Source: Duganella sp. SG902 (lineage in GTDB: Bacteria; Pseudomonadota; Gammaproteobacteria; Burkholderiales; Burkholderiaceae_D). Taken from it: a stretch of 64,000 bases of DNA. This document shows, in pieces, positions 19,784 through 33,633 of this stretch. The first letter of the stretch is position 1. Each line of letters begins with the position of its first letter. The DNA is taken from positions 124,001-188,000 of the forward strand of contig NZ_JABMJK010000011.1 in the NCBI RefSeq assembly GCF_013376005.1. The letters are read 5' to 3'. Under the pieces are notes generated by a model that did not search any database, was not told the origin of the DNA, and saw nothing but the letters and a program-made list of their open reading frames with translations. Made by a program: the position numbers and the translations under genes.

Positions 19784-20983
19784 ATGCGCACTTATTTGTT
19801 ACCGATCGCCGCCCTGCTGGCCGGCGGCTCGCTGCACGCGGCCGAGCTGGCGCGCATCACCGTCAGCAACGACATGGACCAGGCGCGGCCGTCGGAGACC
19901 ATCGCCATCCCGTGGAGCGAGATCAACCGCGCGCTGCCGGGCGCGCTGATCCAGAAGATCGCGGTCAAGGACAGCATGGGCAACCTGCTGCCCTACCAGG
20001 TCAGCAACGTCAAGCCGCAGGCCAAGGACCCGCAGGGGATCGGCGTCGCGTATGGCGAGCTGTACTTCCAGCACAGCTTCGCGGCCGGCGAAAAGCAGGC
20101 CACCTTCACGGTGGAGAAGACCGAGGGCGTGACCGCGCCGTTCGCGACCAAGACCTTCGCCCGCTACGTGCCGGAGCGCCTGGACGACTTCGCGTGGGAG
20201 AACGACCATGTCGCGCATCGCACCTACGGCCCGGCGCTGGGCGCGCCCGACAGCGCCGGCGTCGGCAAGGAAGTGCTGGTCACGAGCGGGCTGGACATCT
20301 GGTTCAAGCGCGTCAGCTATCCGATCGTCGACCGCTGGTACAACAAGGGCCACGACCACTACCACCACGACGAGGGGGAAGGGATGGACATGTACAACGT
20401 CGGCAAGTCGCGCGGCGCCGGCGGCACCGGCGTGTGGGACGGCAAGCAGCTGTACGTGGGCCGCAACTACGCCTCGTGGAAAGTGCTGGCCAACGGGCCG
20501 ATCCGCAGCGTGTTCGAGCTGACCTATGACAGCTGGGACGCGGCCGGCACCAAGGTCAGCGAGGTCAAGCGCTTCACCGTCGACGCCGGCCAGGACTTCG
20601 ACACCATGGACAGCACCTTCACCTTCAGCGGCCCGTCGCAGCTGACGGTGGCGGTCGGCCTGAACAAAAAGCCGGCCGACAAGAACCAGAATGAAAAAAT
20701 CACGGTTGGCCGCGAGGGCGCGACCCTGACGCAATGGGTGACGCAAGACACCAAAGGCGCGTTCGGCACCGCCATCGTGCTGCCGGGCGCGACCGGCACG
20801 GCGGACGACGCCCTGAACGAGCTGATCCTGGCGCCGGTCGAATCGGGCAAACCGCTGCGCTACTACATCGGCGCGGCGTGGGACCGCGCCGGCCACGTCA
20901 AGACAGCGGCCGAGTGGCAAGAAAAAGTCAAATTCATCGCCGCGCGCGCCGCCCACCCGCTGAAGGCTACCGTCGCACCATAA
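19784..20983 (+). CDS. secreted DUF4861 family protein
   Basis: A 399-residue protein with a signal peptide (about 1-19, LHA), predicted to be all-beta. The pattern (RITVSNDMDQARPSETIAIPW..., YPIVDRWYNKGHDHYHHDEGEGMDMY..., LYVGRNYASWKVL) fits DUF4861, found with GH105 enzymes in polysaccharide-use loci and thought to act on sugar derivatives. The His/Asp-rich stretch at about 187-200 could bind a metal. I used ATG 19784 because AAGGGGATC lies just before it; an earlier in-frame ATG (19766) would overlap the GH105 stop. It forms a two-gene operon with GH105. The enzyme activity is not established. Confidence 0.85.
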   Translation: MRTYLLPIAALLAGGSLHAAELARITVSNDMDQARPSETIAIPWSEINRALPGALIQKIAVKDSMGNLLPYQVSNVKPQAKDPQGIGVAYGELYFQHSFAAGEKQATFTVEKTEGVTAPFATKTFARYVPERLDDFAWENDHVAHRTYGPALGAPDSAGVGKEVLVTSGLDIWFKRVSYPIVDRWYNKGHDHYHHDEGEGMDMYNVGKSRGAGGTGVWDGKQLYVGRNYASWKVLANGPIRSVFELTYDSWDAAGTKVSEVKRFTVDAGQDFDTMDSTFTFSGPSQLTVAVGLNKKPADKNQNEKITVGREGATLTQWVTQDTKGAFGTAIVLPGATGTADDALNELILAPVESGKPLRYYIGAAWDRAGHVKTAAEWQEKVKFIAARAAHPLKATVAP

Positions 20984-20984
20984 C

Positions 20985-21074
20985 TCCGGGGTCAGGTCCT
21001 CCATTTCTACACGAGCCCAGCAGTAGGCGCGCCTACTGCTGGGCTCGTGTAGAAATGGAGGACCTGACCCCGGA
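20985..21074. repeat. perfect 90-bp palindrome between convergent genes
   Basis: Bases 20985 to 21074 form an uninterrupted palindrome: two 45-base arms, every pair matching, with no spacer (centre between 21029 and 21030, AGGCGCGCCT). The outer part reads TCCGGGGTCAGG..., similar to GGGGTCAG-type ends of REP-like elements linked to RAYT transposases (from memory). It starts one base after the DUF4861 stop and ends five bases before the GH16 stop, so as RNA it would fold into a very strong hairpin at both 3' ends. It may act as a two-way terminator. Confidence 0.95.
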
Positions 21075-21079
21075 TTCTT

Positions 21080-22909
21080 TTATTGCATGGTGTAGGCTTG
21101 CTGGGTGGTGTCGACCGCGTAGTTGTTGGCGCTGTCCCAGTAGGTGTAGTTGTAGCGCACCACGTCGCCTGCCTTCAGGCCGCTCGCGGTGTAGCTGTTC
21201 ACGCCGCCCGCCTGCGTCATCCGCACATTCAGCTGGCCACCGTTGTTGACGGTGTAGTGCACGTCCGCCCAGCTCGATGTGTTGATGCTGAATTTCAGCA
21301 TCGTCGAGCTGGTCTGGACCGCGGTCGGCGCCGGGGTGGGCGTTGGAGTCGGGGTGGGCGTTGGAGTCGGGGTGGGCGTTGGAGTCGGGGTGGGCGTTGG
21401 CGTCGGAGTGGGTGTCGGCGTTGGGGTCGGCGTCACGCCGCTGTCCCAGATCACGTCGTCAATCGACATCTGGAACGCCGATTGCGGCAAGGCCGCGCCG
21501 TCGCTGGCGATCTGGAACATGTCGAGCATCGATTGCAAGGCGATCTTCGGCCCGGCCAGGTCGGCGATCGGGATGGTGGCCGTGCCCCAGTCGCCATTGC
21601 GCACCAGCCCGTAGGTGGTGGCGTTGGCCGGGAATTTCACGGCGTTCTGGTTGGTGTAGGTGTCCTGGATGCCCACCGTGAACGCGACGTTGGCCGGGAT
21701 CTTGATCTTCAGCTTCATATTGCCGTTGCGGAAGCCGCTCATGTCGCGCGCCTGGCGCGACTGCACGCTGCCGCCAAACCACGAGCCCGGCTGGTTGAAG
21801 CTCCACGACATCGCATTCGCGCCTTCATACGGCGCGATGTTGCCGGCCGAGGTGGACGCCGTGTTCCACACGAACACGTCCGAGGTGACGCCCGCCTCCA
21901 GCTTGTTGTTGACCACGGTGTTGTCCGTGAAGACGCCGAACTTGCCGACCTCGGCCGGGGTCTGGTTGCCCAGCTTGACCGCGCCCTTGCCGTCCAGCTG
22001 GTACACGCGCACGTAGTCGACGTACATGGTGCCCGGCAGCGGCGCCGTCACCTGGGCCGGCGTGGCGGCGTCGGTGAAGTTGCCACCCACCGCCAGGTTG
22101 AACAGCAGGTAGAACGGCGCCTGCAGCGCGGTCGAGTTCACCGGCAACGGGCTGTTGTACATGTCGTACTCAAGGCCGTTGTCGATCACCGTGAAGCGCA
22201 TCTGCGATTCGGTCCAGTAGAAGCGGTAGATGACGAAACGGTTGGCCAGCGATTGCGCCGGCGCGTACCAGTTCTTGGTCTGCCACGCGGTCGAGGCGGC
22301 GCAGCTTTCGTTGCCCGGCACGCAGGCGGCCTGCTGCCAGGTGATGACGTTGGCGCCGGTGAAGTTGTCGATGCCCGGCGCCGGGCTGCCGGCCGCCGCC
22401 CGGCTGCTGGCCTTGTGCCCCATTTCCATGATGTCGATCTCGCCCTTGCGCGGCCAGGTTTGCGGGCTCACGCCCAGCATCCACGCCGCCGGCCACAGGC
22501 CGGTGCCCAGCGGCGGCGTGGCCATGCGGATTTCCACCATGCCGTACTGCACCTGCACCTTGTTGAAGGAATCGATTTTGCCGGAGGTGAAGGCATTGCC
22601 GCCCACCGTCTGGTTGCGCGCCTGGATGGCCAGCGCCCGCGTGCCGGATTCAAACGGCACGTTGACGATGGACAGGTTGTTCGGGCTGTAATACTCCAGC
22701 TCCTGGTTGCCATAGCCGCACAGGTTGATCTGGCAGCCGTTGCCGTCGTAGGTGTTCCACAAGCTGGTGTTGAGCGCCGTGCCGTTGAATTCCTCCGACC
22801 ACAGCAGGGCGCCGATGACAGGACTGGTGACGCTGGCCGTCGCAGACATGCCATACGCCAGCGCCAGGCTAGCGGCGACGGCGGACAAAACGAATTTCTG
22901 GTTTTTCAT
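21080..22909 (-). CDS. GH16 family beta-1,3-glucanase-like enzyme with PT linker and CBM
   Basis: A 609-residue secreted enzyme with a signal peptide (about 1-26). The GH16 catalytic domain (about 30-310) has the signature GEIDIME, with nucleophile Glu157, Asp159 and acid/base Glu162, plus GLWPAAWMLG. A beta-sandwich domain of CBM4/9 type follows (about 325-490). Then comes a linker of alternating Thr-Pro (about 493-530) and a C-terminal module with HYTVNNGGQLNVRMTQ that resembles CBM56, a beta-1,3-glucan binder. Laminarin or curdlan-type glucan is the likely substrate. It is transcribed from a strong promoter with a LacI-type operator, divergent from a large sensor kinase. It ends at the 90-bp palindrome. 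Confidence 0.9.
   Translation of the reverse strand: MKNQKFVLSAVAASLALAYGMSATASVTSPVIGALLWSEEFNGTALNTSLWNTYDGNGCQINLCGYGNQELEYYSPNNLSIVNVPFESGTRALAIQARNQTVGGNAFTSGKIDSFNKVQVQYGMVEIRMATPPLGTGLWPAAWMLGVSPQTWPRKGEIDIMEMGHKASSRAAAGSPAPGIDNFTGANVITWQQAACVPGNESCAASTAWQTKNWYAPAQSLANRFVIYRFYWTESQMRFTVIDNGLEYDMYNSPLPVNSTALQAPFYLLFNLAVGGNFTDAATPAQVTAPLPGTMYVDYVRVYQLDGKGAVKLGNQTPAEVGKFGVFTDNTVVNNKLEAGVTSDVFVWNTASTSAGNIAPYEGANAMSWSFNQPGSWFGGSVQSRQARDMSGFRNGNMKLKIKIPANVAFTVGIQDTYTNQNAVKFPANATTYGLVRNGDWGTATIPIADLAGPKIALQSMLDMFQIASDGAALPQSAFQMSIDDVIWDSGVTPTPTPTPTPTPTPTPTPTPTPTPTPTPTPTPTPAPTAVQTSSTMLKFSINTSSWADVHYTVNNGGQLNVRMTQAGGVNSYTASGLKAGDVVRYNYTYWDSANNYAVDTTQQAYTMQ
21331..21435 (-). repeat. 18-bp tandem repeat encoding the Thr-Pro linker
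   Basis: About six units of 18 bases (GTCGGGGTGGGCGTTGGA on the plus strand) encode the Thr-Pro linker of the GH16 protein. The first four are nearly identical and the last two diverged. The array keeps frame because the unit length is a multiple of three. Length variation between strains would alter only linker length. Confidence 0.9.
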
Positions 22910-22938
22910 TATGTCTCCTTATCCACACTCCGAACAAA

Positions 22939-22995
22939 TTGGAAACGATTCCAATCGCGAATTCAAAATATATTCCGATAAATATTTTTTGTCAA
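22939..22995 (-). promoter_or_regulatory. GH16 promoter with LacI-type operator
   Basis: On the minus strand a near-consensus sigma-70 promoter is seen: TTGACA (22990-22995), 17 bases, TATATT (22967-22972). Immediately after the expected start point lies TTGGAAACGATTCCAA (22939-22954), a LacI-family palindrome placed to block transcription. A strong ribosome site (AAGGAGA) precedes the ATG. Repression relieved by a sugar is therefore the likely control. Confidence 0.8.
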
Positions 22996-23091
22996 CGCGT
23001 TTGCGCAAGCGTGCACAAGGCTGCGGTAATAAATAGACAGTAGACCAACTATTCCGTATGCTTTCAGACGCAATTCCCATTGCCATCGGGC

Positions 23092-28019
<4,928 letters not shown>

Positions 28020-28044
<25 letters not shown>

Positions 28045-29180
28045 CGCAGTTCAACCATGGTGCGCGGGCCGGCGGCCGCCGGGCCGCAGCCGCACACCGC
28101 CACCACCGCGTGGCGCAGATGGTCGAGGTCCAGCATCCGCTCGATATCGACGTCGTTGATGGCGGCCGTGACAAACGCCGGCATGCCCGCCTCCGCCGCC
28201 AGCAGGTAAAAGGTTTGCGACAGGTGGCCGGCGTCCAGCGCCAGCGCGCGGTAGGCCTTCTGGTGATTGCGATACTTCCAGAAGCTGCGCTCCATGCGCC
28301 CCACCATCAGCACCTGCAACGGCGCGTCGGCCAGCCAGTGCTGGTCGGCCAGCACCTGTTTGGCCAGGGCCGCGGCATGGGCGGCGTCGAAGGTGCGCAA
28401 CGGCCGCAGCTCATGCGCGATCGGATGGTAGTGGTACAGGCCGGGCGCGATCCCCTCCACCCGCTGCACCAGCACGAAGGCCTCCACCGGATGCAGGCCG
28501 CCGCCGGAAGGGCTGGTTTTCTTCAGCACCGAACTATGCGGGCCGACGGTGCGCACTTCCTGCGCACCGAAAGTACGCTGCAGCAGGCGCGCCGCCACCG
28601 CCAGCGGCACGCTGGCCTGCAGATCGAAATTGCGTCCGGTGTAACGGTGCAGCAGCGGTTCATCCAGCAGACCGCTGGGCGCGGCGGGCAGCTTGAGCGC
28701 ACCGTGCGCCGCCAGGTCCAGCGTCGGCGGCGGCGGTTCGCCGAATTGCGCCAGCAAGGCCTCAAAGCTGGGCGCCTCCATACCGTTCTCGCTGGTGACT
28801 TCGCGCCAGCGGCCAAAGGTATGGGCCAGCGCCGACAACGGGCGCCAGTGAGTGGCGCGCAAGGTCTCATCACGCTCGCGCGCGGCCGCGTATTGTGGCG
28901 TATCGCCGATCAGCAGGCCCAGTTCCAGCAGGCGCGCGACGCACGCCTCGCCGTGGTCCTGCTCGCAGTGCGCGCGCTCGCGCCACACGGTCTGGCTGAT
29001 GGCGCCCAGCGCCGCCAGTTCGGTCGCGGTGATCGTCAGTTCCTGGTCCAGATGTGGCGCCAGCGCCACCCAATGGCTGTCGGCCGCCAGGCCGCTGGCG
29101 CCAGCCAGCACGGCCCGCCAGTCGATGGATAGTTGTTCGCGTGATTCGATGTACAACACGGCGCAGCGGCGGATCTTCAT
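28020..29180 (-). CDS. SagB-type peptide maturation dehydrogenase
   Basis: A 386-residue protein. The C-terminal 200 residues match the nitroreductase-like, FMN-dependent SagB fold: LLHRYTGRNFD, then KKTSPSGGGLHPVEAFVLV, LYHYHPIAHELRPL, and ALDAGHLSQTFYLLAAEAGM. The N-terminal half (about 1-150) is a separate helical region like that in proteins annotated 'putative peptide maturation dehydrogenase' (TIGR04511, from memory). Known SagB enzymes oxidise azolines to thiazoles or oxazoles in RiPP peptides. It is divergent from a small gene for a nitrile-hydratase-leader-like peptide, its probable substrate. Its 3' end overlaps the sensor kinase end by 25 bases. No cyclodehydratase is nearby. Confidence 0.75.
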
Positions 29181-29248
29181 GGCGTCCCATTTGAGCTCAA
29201 GGAAGTGTTGAGTCTAGCCGATGCCCGCGCGGGCGGCAACGATCCAGC

Positions 29249-29277
29249 TTGGCAAACCCATATGTTTGTCGTAGCAT
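29249..29277 (+). promoter_or_regulatory. promoter candidate for the RiPP-like precursor
   Basis: TTGGCA (29249-29254) and TAGCAT (29272-29277) are 17 bases apart, 53 bases before the precursor ATG. The spacer contains a small inverted repeat, CAAAC-CCATAT-GTTTG, which could be an operator half-site pair. The divergent dehydrogenase gene starts at 29180, so control of both from this 150-base spacer is possible. Confidence 0.45.
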
Positions 29278-29329
29278 GACTCGCGCATGGAGACATGCCA
29301 TTCATCATTCCAACCGAGGGACTACATAT

Positions 29330-29587
29330 ATGAAAAATACCAGTGAACTCAGCGCCATCCTCGACAAGCTCGCGCACGACCATGACTTCCGCGAGCACCT
29401 GCTGGCCGACCCGGTGGCCGCACTGGCCGGCGTCGGCGTGACCCTGCATCCGGACGACGTGCCGGCGGAGCGCAGCCTGCCTTCGCATGCGGCGATCGCC
29501 GCCGACAAGGAACAACTGGTCAGCAGCCTGGAAAGCACGGCGTCGATGTGGCCATTCCTGCTGTCGGGCGGCGTGATTCCAACCTAA
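29330..29587 (+). CDS. RiPP precursor-like peptide with nitrile-hydratase-type leader
   Basis: An 85-residue protein. Residues 1-50 read as the leader of nitrile-hydratase-related precursors (LDKLAHDHDFREHLLADPVAALAGVGVTL), where the DFRxxLLADPxxAL pattern is the family mark. The C-terminal 18 residues (ESTASMWPFLLSGGVIPT) would be the core: no Cys, but Ser, Thr and Trp, and a Gly-Gly pair six residues from the end. It fits the 'putative modified peptide' group TIGR04509, from memory, which travels with the dehydrogenase of the type encoded next door. A ribosome site (GAGGGA) precedes the ATG. Modification and product are unknown. Confidence 0.65.
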   Translation: MKNTSELSAILDKLAHDHDFREHLLADPVAALAGVGVTLHPDDVPAERSLPSHAAIAADKEQLVSSLESTASMWPFLLSGGVIPT

Positions 29588-29602
29588 GTTCTCCCTCCCC
29601 CG

Positions 29603-31753
29603 CTAGTCGATCGTGACCGCCAGTTCGCGGTTGCGATTGGCGGCGTTGCCGGCATAGTCCTCCGCCGTGATGCGCAGGATGTAATTGCCCGGCCCCAGTT
29701 CCCCCACCTTCCACGCGCCCGGCGTCAGCTTGCCGTTGATCAGCCGGTTGTTGATGGCGTAGGCGAAGCGCGTCTCGCTGGCGCCATGCACCGTGATCCC
29801 GCTGCTGGCGGCATAAGCCAGCTTGACCGCCTCGCGGTTGCGCGGCAGGCGGTCGTACTGCTGCGTGATGACCGGTTCCGTCATGCCCGGGATGGTGTCG
29901 CCGTCCTGGTTCAATAGCTGGTAACCCAGTTTGTACACACCGAGGCGGCGGCGCTTCTGATTGCCGTTGATCTGATCGCTGGCGTCCACCACGATCTGCA
30001 CTTCCTTCAGGCTGCGCGGGATGTACAGGCGGCCATCGCGCTTTTCGGTCAGCGGCTTGCCGTCCGCCCCCACCACGCTGATGCTGTTGATCTCCGGCGC
30101 GATGGTGTCCTCCAGATCGATGAACGGCAGCAGCAGCGGATTGAGCGGCCCGCCGTTCGGCTTGTAGTCCAGATGCACATGGGCCATACGGTTGATGGTG
30201 CCCAGCGTCTCGCCGGCCTCGAAGCGCGTGCCGCGCTTGACGCGCACCGACGCGGCCACGCCCTTCTCGTTTTTGGACACCAGGAAGCGCGCATCGATGG
30301 GTTTGTCCTTGCCGTCGCGGCCGACGCGCATGTGCACGTACTGCATGCCGCCGAACGCCAGTCCCTCCGACAATTCGCCATAGCCCCAGCTGGCGCGCGG
30401 GTCGGTGACCTTGCCGGCGGTGACGGCCTGCACCGGCGTGCCGATCGCGCCCTGCACGTCCAGGCCGGAGTGGAAATGATCGCGGCTCTCGCCGTCGAAA
30501 TTGCCGCGCACCTCGCCCATCAGGCCGACCACCTCGTGCGGCTTGTTCTGCGGCTTGACCGGCCACGGCATGGTGGCGCTGTGCGCCGGCAGGCCGGGCA
30601 GCGGGCCGTCCGGCAGCGGGTCCTCCTTGCCGCTGGCGATGGCGATGTGATGCAGGCGGAAGGTGGCGCCATCGGTCACGAACAGCGCGCCGTCGCTGGC
30701 CAGCGCGATGCCGCGCGGCGAATACAGGCGCACGCTGCCGTCCGCGCCATAGCCCGGCTGGGCCGGATGGTCGACATCCTGCAGCGCCACCACCTGCCCG
30801 GCCGGCGTGATCTGCGCCACGCGGCCGTGGCCGCTGCTGGCGATGTACAGGAAGCCGTCGCCGCTCAGGGCGATGCCAACCGGAGAGCGCAGCAGCGAAT
30901 CGCGGTCGTCTTCCCTGGCCTCGGCGATGGTGCTGACCGCGCCGTCCTTGCCGAGCTTGCGGATGGCGTGATTGGCCGTGTCCGCGATGTACAGCTCGCC
31001 GGTGGCGCTGACGGCCAGGCCGGTCGGCGTATCGAACAGCGCCTGCGCGGCCGGGCCATCGGCCTTGCCGGCGCGCTTGCCGCCGGCGATGGTGGTGACC
31101 GTGCCGTCGGGCGCGATGCGGCGGATGCGGTCGTTATAGGTGTCGGCCACGTAGACCACGCCGGCGGCATCGACCGCGACGCCAACCGGGCCGTTGAACT
31201 GGGCGCCGGCGCCCTTGCCGTCCTTGTCGCCGGCCAGGCCATCGCCGGCCAGCGTCGAGACCACGCCGTCGGGCGTGATCTTGCGGATGGCGTTGTTGCC
31301 GGTGTCGGCCACGTAGAGAGTGCCGGCGGCGTCGATCGCCAGGCCGGACGGCGTGTTGAACGCCGCCGCCCCGCCCTTGCCTTCCGCGTAGCCCTCGGCG
31401 CCGCCCGCCAGCGTGCCGCTGGTGCCGGTCAGGTCGATCTTGCGGATGGCGTTATTGTCGCCGCCGTCGGCCACGTACAGATTGCCATCCTTGTCCAGCG
31501 CCACGCCAAACGGATCGGCAAAGCGCGTGCGCCGGCCGTTGCCATTGCTGGAACCGGGCAAGCCATCGCCGGCGACCGTGGTCACGCGCGCGAACCAGCC
31601 GGTGGGCGTGCCGGCCGCCCTGGGCCGCGCCACCGGGCCGGCTTCTTGATGTTGGGACGACTGGTGCACCAGCACGTAGGCGACGCCGCCGCCCACCGCC
31701 GCGCCGCCGAGGGCCAGCGCCAGCAATGCGAGTTTGAATTGAGTAGGAGACAC
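29603..31753 (-). CDS. NHL-repeat protein fused to an M23-like peptidase domain
   Basis: A 716-residue protein with one N-terminal membrane anchor (about 7-28). NHL repeats (about 55-375) follow, of the type GVAVDAAGVVYVADTYNDRIRRI, making a six-bladed propeller. Then comes a segment with HFHSGLDVQG and HVHLDY, matching the metal-binding HxxxD and HxH motifs of M23 (LytM-type) peptidases. The C-terminal 150 residues are Ig-like beta domains (EINSISVVG..., NYILRITAEDYAGN). M23 enzymes cut peptidoglycan cross-bridges, or act as inactive activators. The propeller would bind a partner. The combination is unusual. The gene is convergent with the RiPP-like precursor, 15 bases away, and starts a new transcription unit after a terminator. 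Confidence 0.8.
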   Translation of the reverse strand: MSPTQFKLALLALALGGAAVGGGVAYVLVHQSSQHQEAGPVARPRAAGTPTGWFARVTTVAGDGLPGSSNGNGRRTRFADPFGVALDKDGNLYVADGGDNNAIRKIDLTGTSGTLAGGAEGYAEGKGGAAAFNTPSGLAIDAAGTLYVADTGNNAIRKITPDGVVSTLAGDGLAGDKDGKGAGAQFNGPVGVAVDAAGVVYVADTYNDRIRRIAPDGTVTTIAGGKRAGKADGPAAQALFDTPTGLAVSATGELYIADTANHAIRKLGKDGAVSTIAEAREDDRDSLLRSPVGIALSGDGFLYIASSGHGRVAQITPAGQVVALQDVDHPAQPGYGADGSVRLYSPRGIALASDGALFVTDGATFRLHHIAIASGKEDPLPDGPLPGLPAHSATMPWPVKPQNKPHEVVGLMGEVRGNFDGESRDHFHSGLDVQGAIGTPVQAVTAGKVTDPRASWGYGELSEGLAFGGMQYVHMRVGRDGKDKPIDARFLVSKNEKGVAASVRVKRGTRFEAGETLGTINRMAHVHLDYKPNGGPLNPLLLPFIDLEDTIAPEINSISVVGADGKPLTEKRDGRLYIPRSLKEVQIVVDASDQINGNQKRRRLGVYKLGYQLLNQDGDTIPGMTEPVITQQYDRLPRNREAVKLAYAASSGITVHGASETRFAYAINNRLINGKLTPGAWKVGELGPGNYILRITAEDYAGNAANRNRELAVTID

Positions 31754-31813
31754 TTATCCGAACCTAAACGTTGACTTACAGAAAGCTTAACCGATCTTGG
31801 CCAGGTTCAGGCG

Positions 31814-31841
31814 AAAAAAAAGCCCGCTCAGGGAGCGGGCT
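31814..31841 (-). terminator. rho-independent terminator for the prc/DUF2235 unit
   Basis: Nine-base perfect stem AGCCCGCTC / GAGCGGGCT with a three-base loop. On the minus strand it is followed by seven T residues (plus-strand A run 31814-31820). It lies 115 bases after the DUF2235 stop and 60 bases before the start of the NHL/M23 gene, so it separates the two leftward units. Confidence 0.85.
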
Positions 31842-31955
31842 GAAGTCTATTTCCGTGGAGGAGATAGAGGAGACAACTGAAGTATGCTGCGTCACAGCAT
31901 ATAAATCCAATTTATCTTTGCAATGGCAGACATTCACAAAATCAATTTCTGGTGT

Positions 31956-33626
31956 TCAAATCTTTTTCTTCTTGTGGACACGTTCGAAGACTCCCGCGGT
32001 TTTCTTCTTCATGGAATAACACATGGAGACGTACAGGGCTAAGTTCAAGAGCGCCTCGCTCATCTGTGCATCGGGCACCAAGCCTGCGGTGATGGTTAGT
32101 CCCGCTGAAATGGCCTGTATCCGGCGCTCCAATGTGTCGAGGGCACGCCGCGGGTCAGACGACTGAAGGATGTCTGCCAGCTCGTCCTGTAACTGCTCCA
32201 ACTGCTCAATGATGAAACTGAAATTCATATCGCCCACGAGCAAGGCGTGCAGCAGGACCGACATCGCAAAACCGTCAACATCGATCGCGTCTTGCCGCAG
32301 TGCCGTTTTGATGATGGACGTGGCGTCCCGCGTACGCTCGCCGGCATCGGCAACACTGTGGAACTTTTCCGGTATCGCTTGCCTGACCTCCTCGATGAAC
32401 CGGGGATCGGGCACGATATTGGCTTGCTGCCGGCCGGCCAGCAGGCGCCCTCGCGTCAAGCCGAGTGCCCACACGAGGTTGATGGTGGCTTCATCCACCG
32501 CGGCGAGGCATTGATCGACTTCTGGCCACAAGAAGGCATAGCTAGCGTCGCCGCGCTTCTTAAGGCGCGTGGCGGCGGTGTGGTGCACGGCAAAGCTGTC
32601 CAGGTCTTTCTCGAAAAATCCCTGCTGGGCCTCGCTCAGGAAGGGGCGTATGCGCGGCGCGCGGAACCCGTACCAGGGCGCGAACGAGTTACTGACCTCG
32701 TGGCGGCCGATGGCGCTATCGGCCGGCGCCGGCGCCGCATCGACGTGCAGGCCCAGCCGCTTGGCCTCCCAGGCCATCCACTCCAGCGCGATATTGGCCA
32801 GTGACGCCGACGGGTAACCGCCGCCGACATCGGCGTGCGCGCCGGCGAACCACACCTGCTCCAGCGACTGCCCGCCGCCCTGTCGCATCCGCCAGAACAA
32901 GGGTTCGAATTGCTCGCGCAACTCATGCAGCGCCAGCGCGTGGCGAACGTGCGAGATATTCTCGGGCACATCGATCACCTCGTTGTCGGCACGGAAATGC
33001 ACATGATTGTCGGTGAACCTCATCGCCCCGACGGTGTCCCACACGCCCATCATGTGCACCGGCAGCCGGTAAACGCCGTCGTTGGCACGCGTAAAACCGG
33101 TCAGCGCCCGCAGATGATGAGCCAACCGGGCGATGCCATCGAGATCGCCGGAACTGTACAAACGGTAGGCATGCGCGACCTCGTGCAGATAGTCCTTCAG
33201 CAGCAGCCCGACCTCCTCCAGGAAACAGGTCAGCGAGCGCACTGCGTAAGCGCCGCGGCTGAAACCGAACAGGAAGATGCGGTCGCCGGGTTGGTAGTGC
33301 GCCACCAGGAAGGCATACGCTTCCATGACCTTGGCCGGCATGCCATAGCCGATCGCCCCGCCCAGGCATTTGCGCATCACCTTGGCGAAAATCGCGTCGG
33401 ATTCACGCGGAATGCCGGCCCGCCGGGCCCACAGCGGCAGCTCATCATAGGCCTCGCGGCTTTCGCCAACGCCCAGGATGTAATGAACGACCTGCTCGCG
33501 GCCCGAGCGGGCATACACCCGCTCAAACAGCTTGCGCACATTGGTCACATTCTTCTTCGACGCCTTGTTCCAGGTGCCGTCGATGAACAGAACAATGTTT
33601 TTAGACGGCGGCGCCAGCGCTGGCAT
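31956..33626 (-). CDS. DUF2235 alpha/beta hydrolase (Tle1-like phospholipase domain)
   Basis: A 556-residue protein. It opens with KNIVLFIDGTWN, the DUF2235 hallmark. The GFSRGA motif holds the nucleophile Ser123, and GAHADVGGGY has the expected catalytic Asp region, so the triad looks intact. DUF2235 includes type VI secretion lipase effectors of the Tle1 class, but also unlinked housekeeping forms. No VgrG, PAAR or immunity gene is near. The C-terminal 150 residues are helical and end in a strongly basic tail (RVHKKKKI). It begins seven bases after the prc stop on the same strand, so the two are probably co-transcribed; no functional link is known. Confidence 0.85.
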   Translation of the reverse strand: MPALAPPSKNIVLFIDGTWNKASKKNVTNVRKLFERVYARSGREQVVHYILGVGESREAYDELPLWARRAGIPRESDAIFAKVMRKCLGGAIGYGMPAKVMEAYAFLVAHYQPGDRIFLFGFSRGAYAVRSLTCFLEEVGLLLKDYLHEVAHAYRLYSSGDLDGIARLAHHLRALTGFTRANDGVYRLPVHMMGVWDTVGAMRFTDNHVHFRADNEVIDVPENISHVRHALALHELREQFEPLFWRMRQGGGQSLEQVWFAGAHADVGGGYPSASLANIALEWMAWEAKRLGLHVDAAPAPADSAIGRHEVSNSFAPWYGFRAPRIRPFLSEAQQGFFEKDLDSFAVHHTAATRLKKRGDASYAFLWPEVDQCLAAVDEATINLVWALGLTRGRLLAGRQQANIVPDPRFIEEVRQAIPEKFHSVADAGERTRDATSIIKTALRQDAIDVDGFAMSVLLHALLVGDMNFSFIIEQLEQLQDELADILQSSDPRRALDTLERRIQAISAGLTITAGLVPDAQMSEALLNLALYVSMCYSMKKKTAGVFERVHKKKKI

Positions 33627-33633
33627 GTACCGC

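Noticed and set aside
21331..21435. A non-coding minisatellite
   Set aside because: The 18-base units keep frame and encode the Thr-Pro linker of the GH16 enzyme.
31956..33626. A type VI secretion effector locus
   Set aside because: DUF2235 alone is not enough; no VgrG, PAAR, chaperone or immunity gene is nearby.
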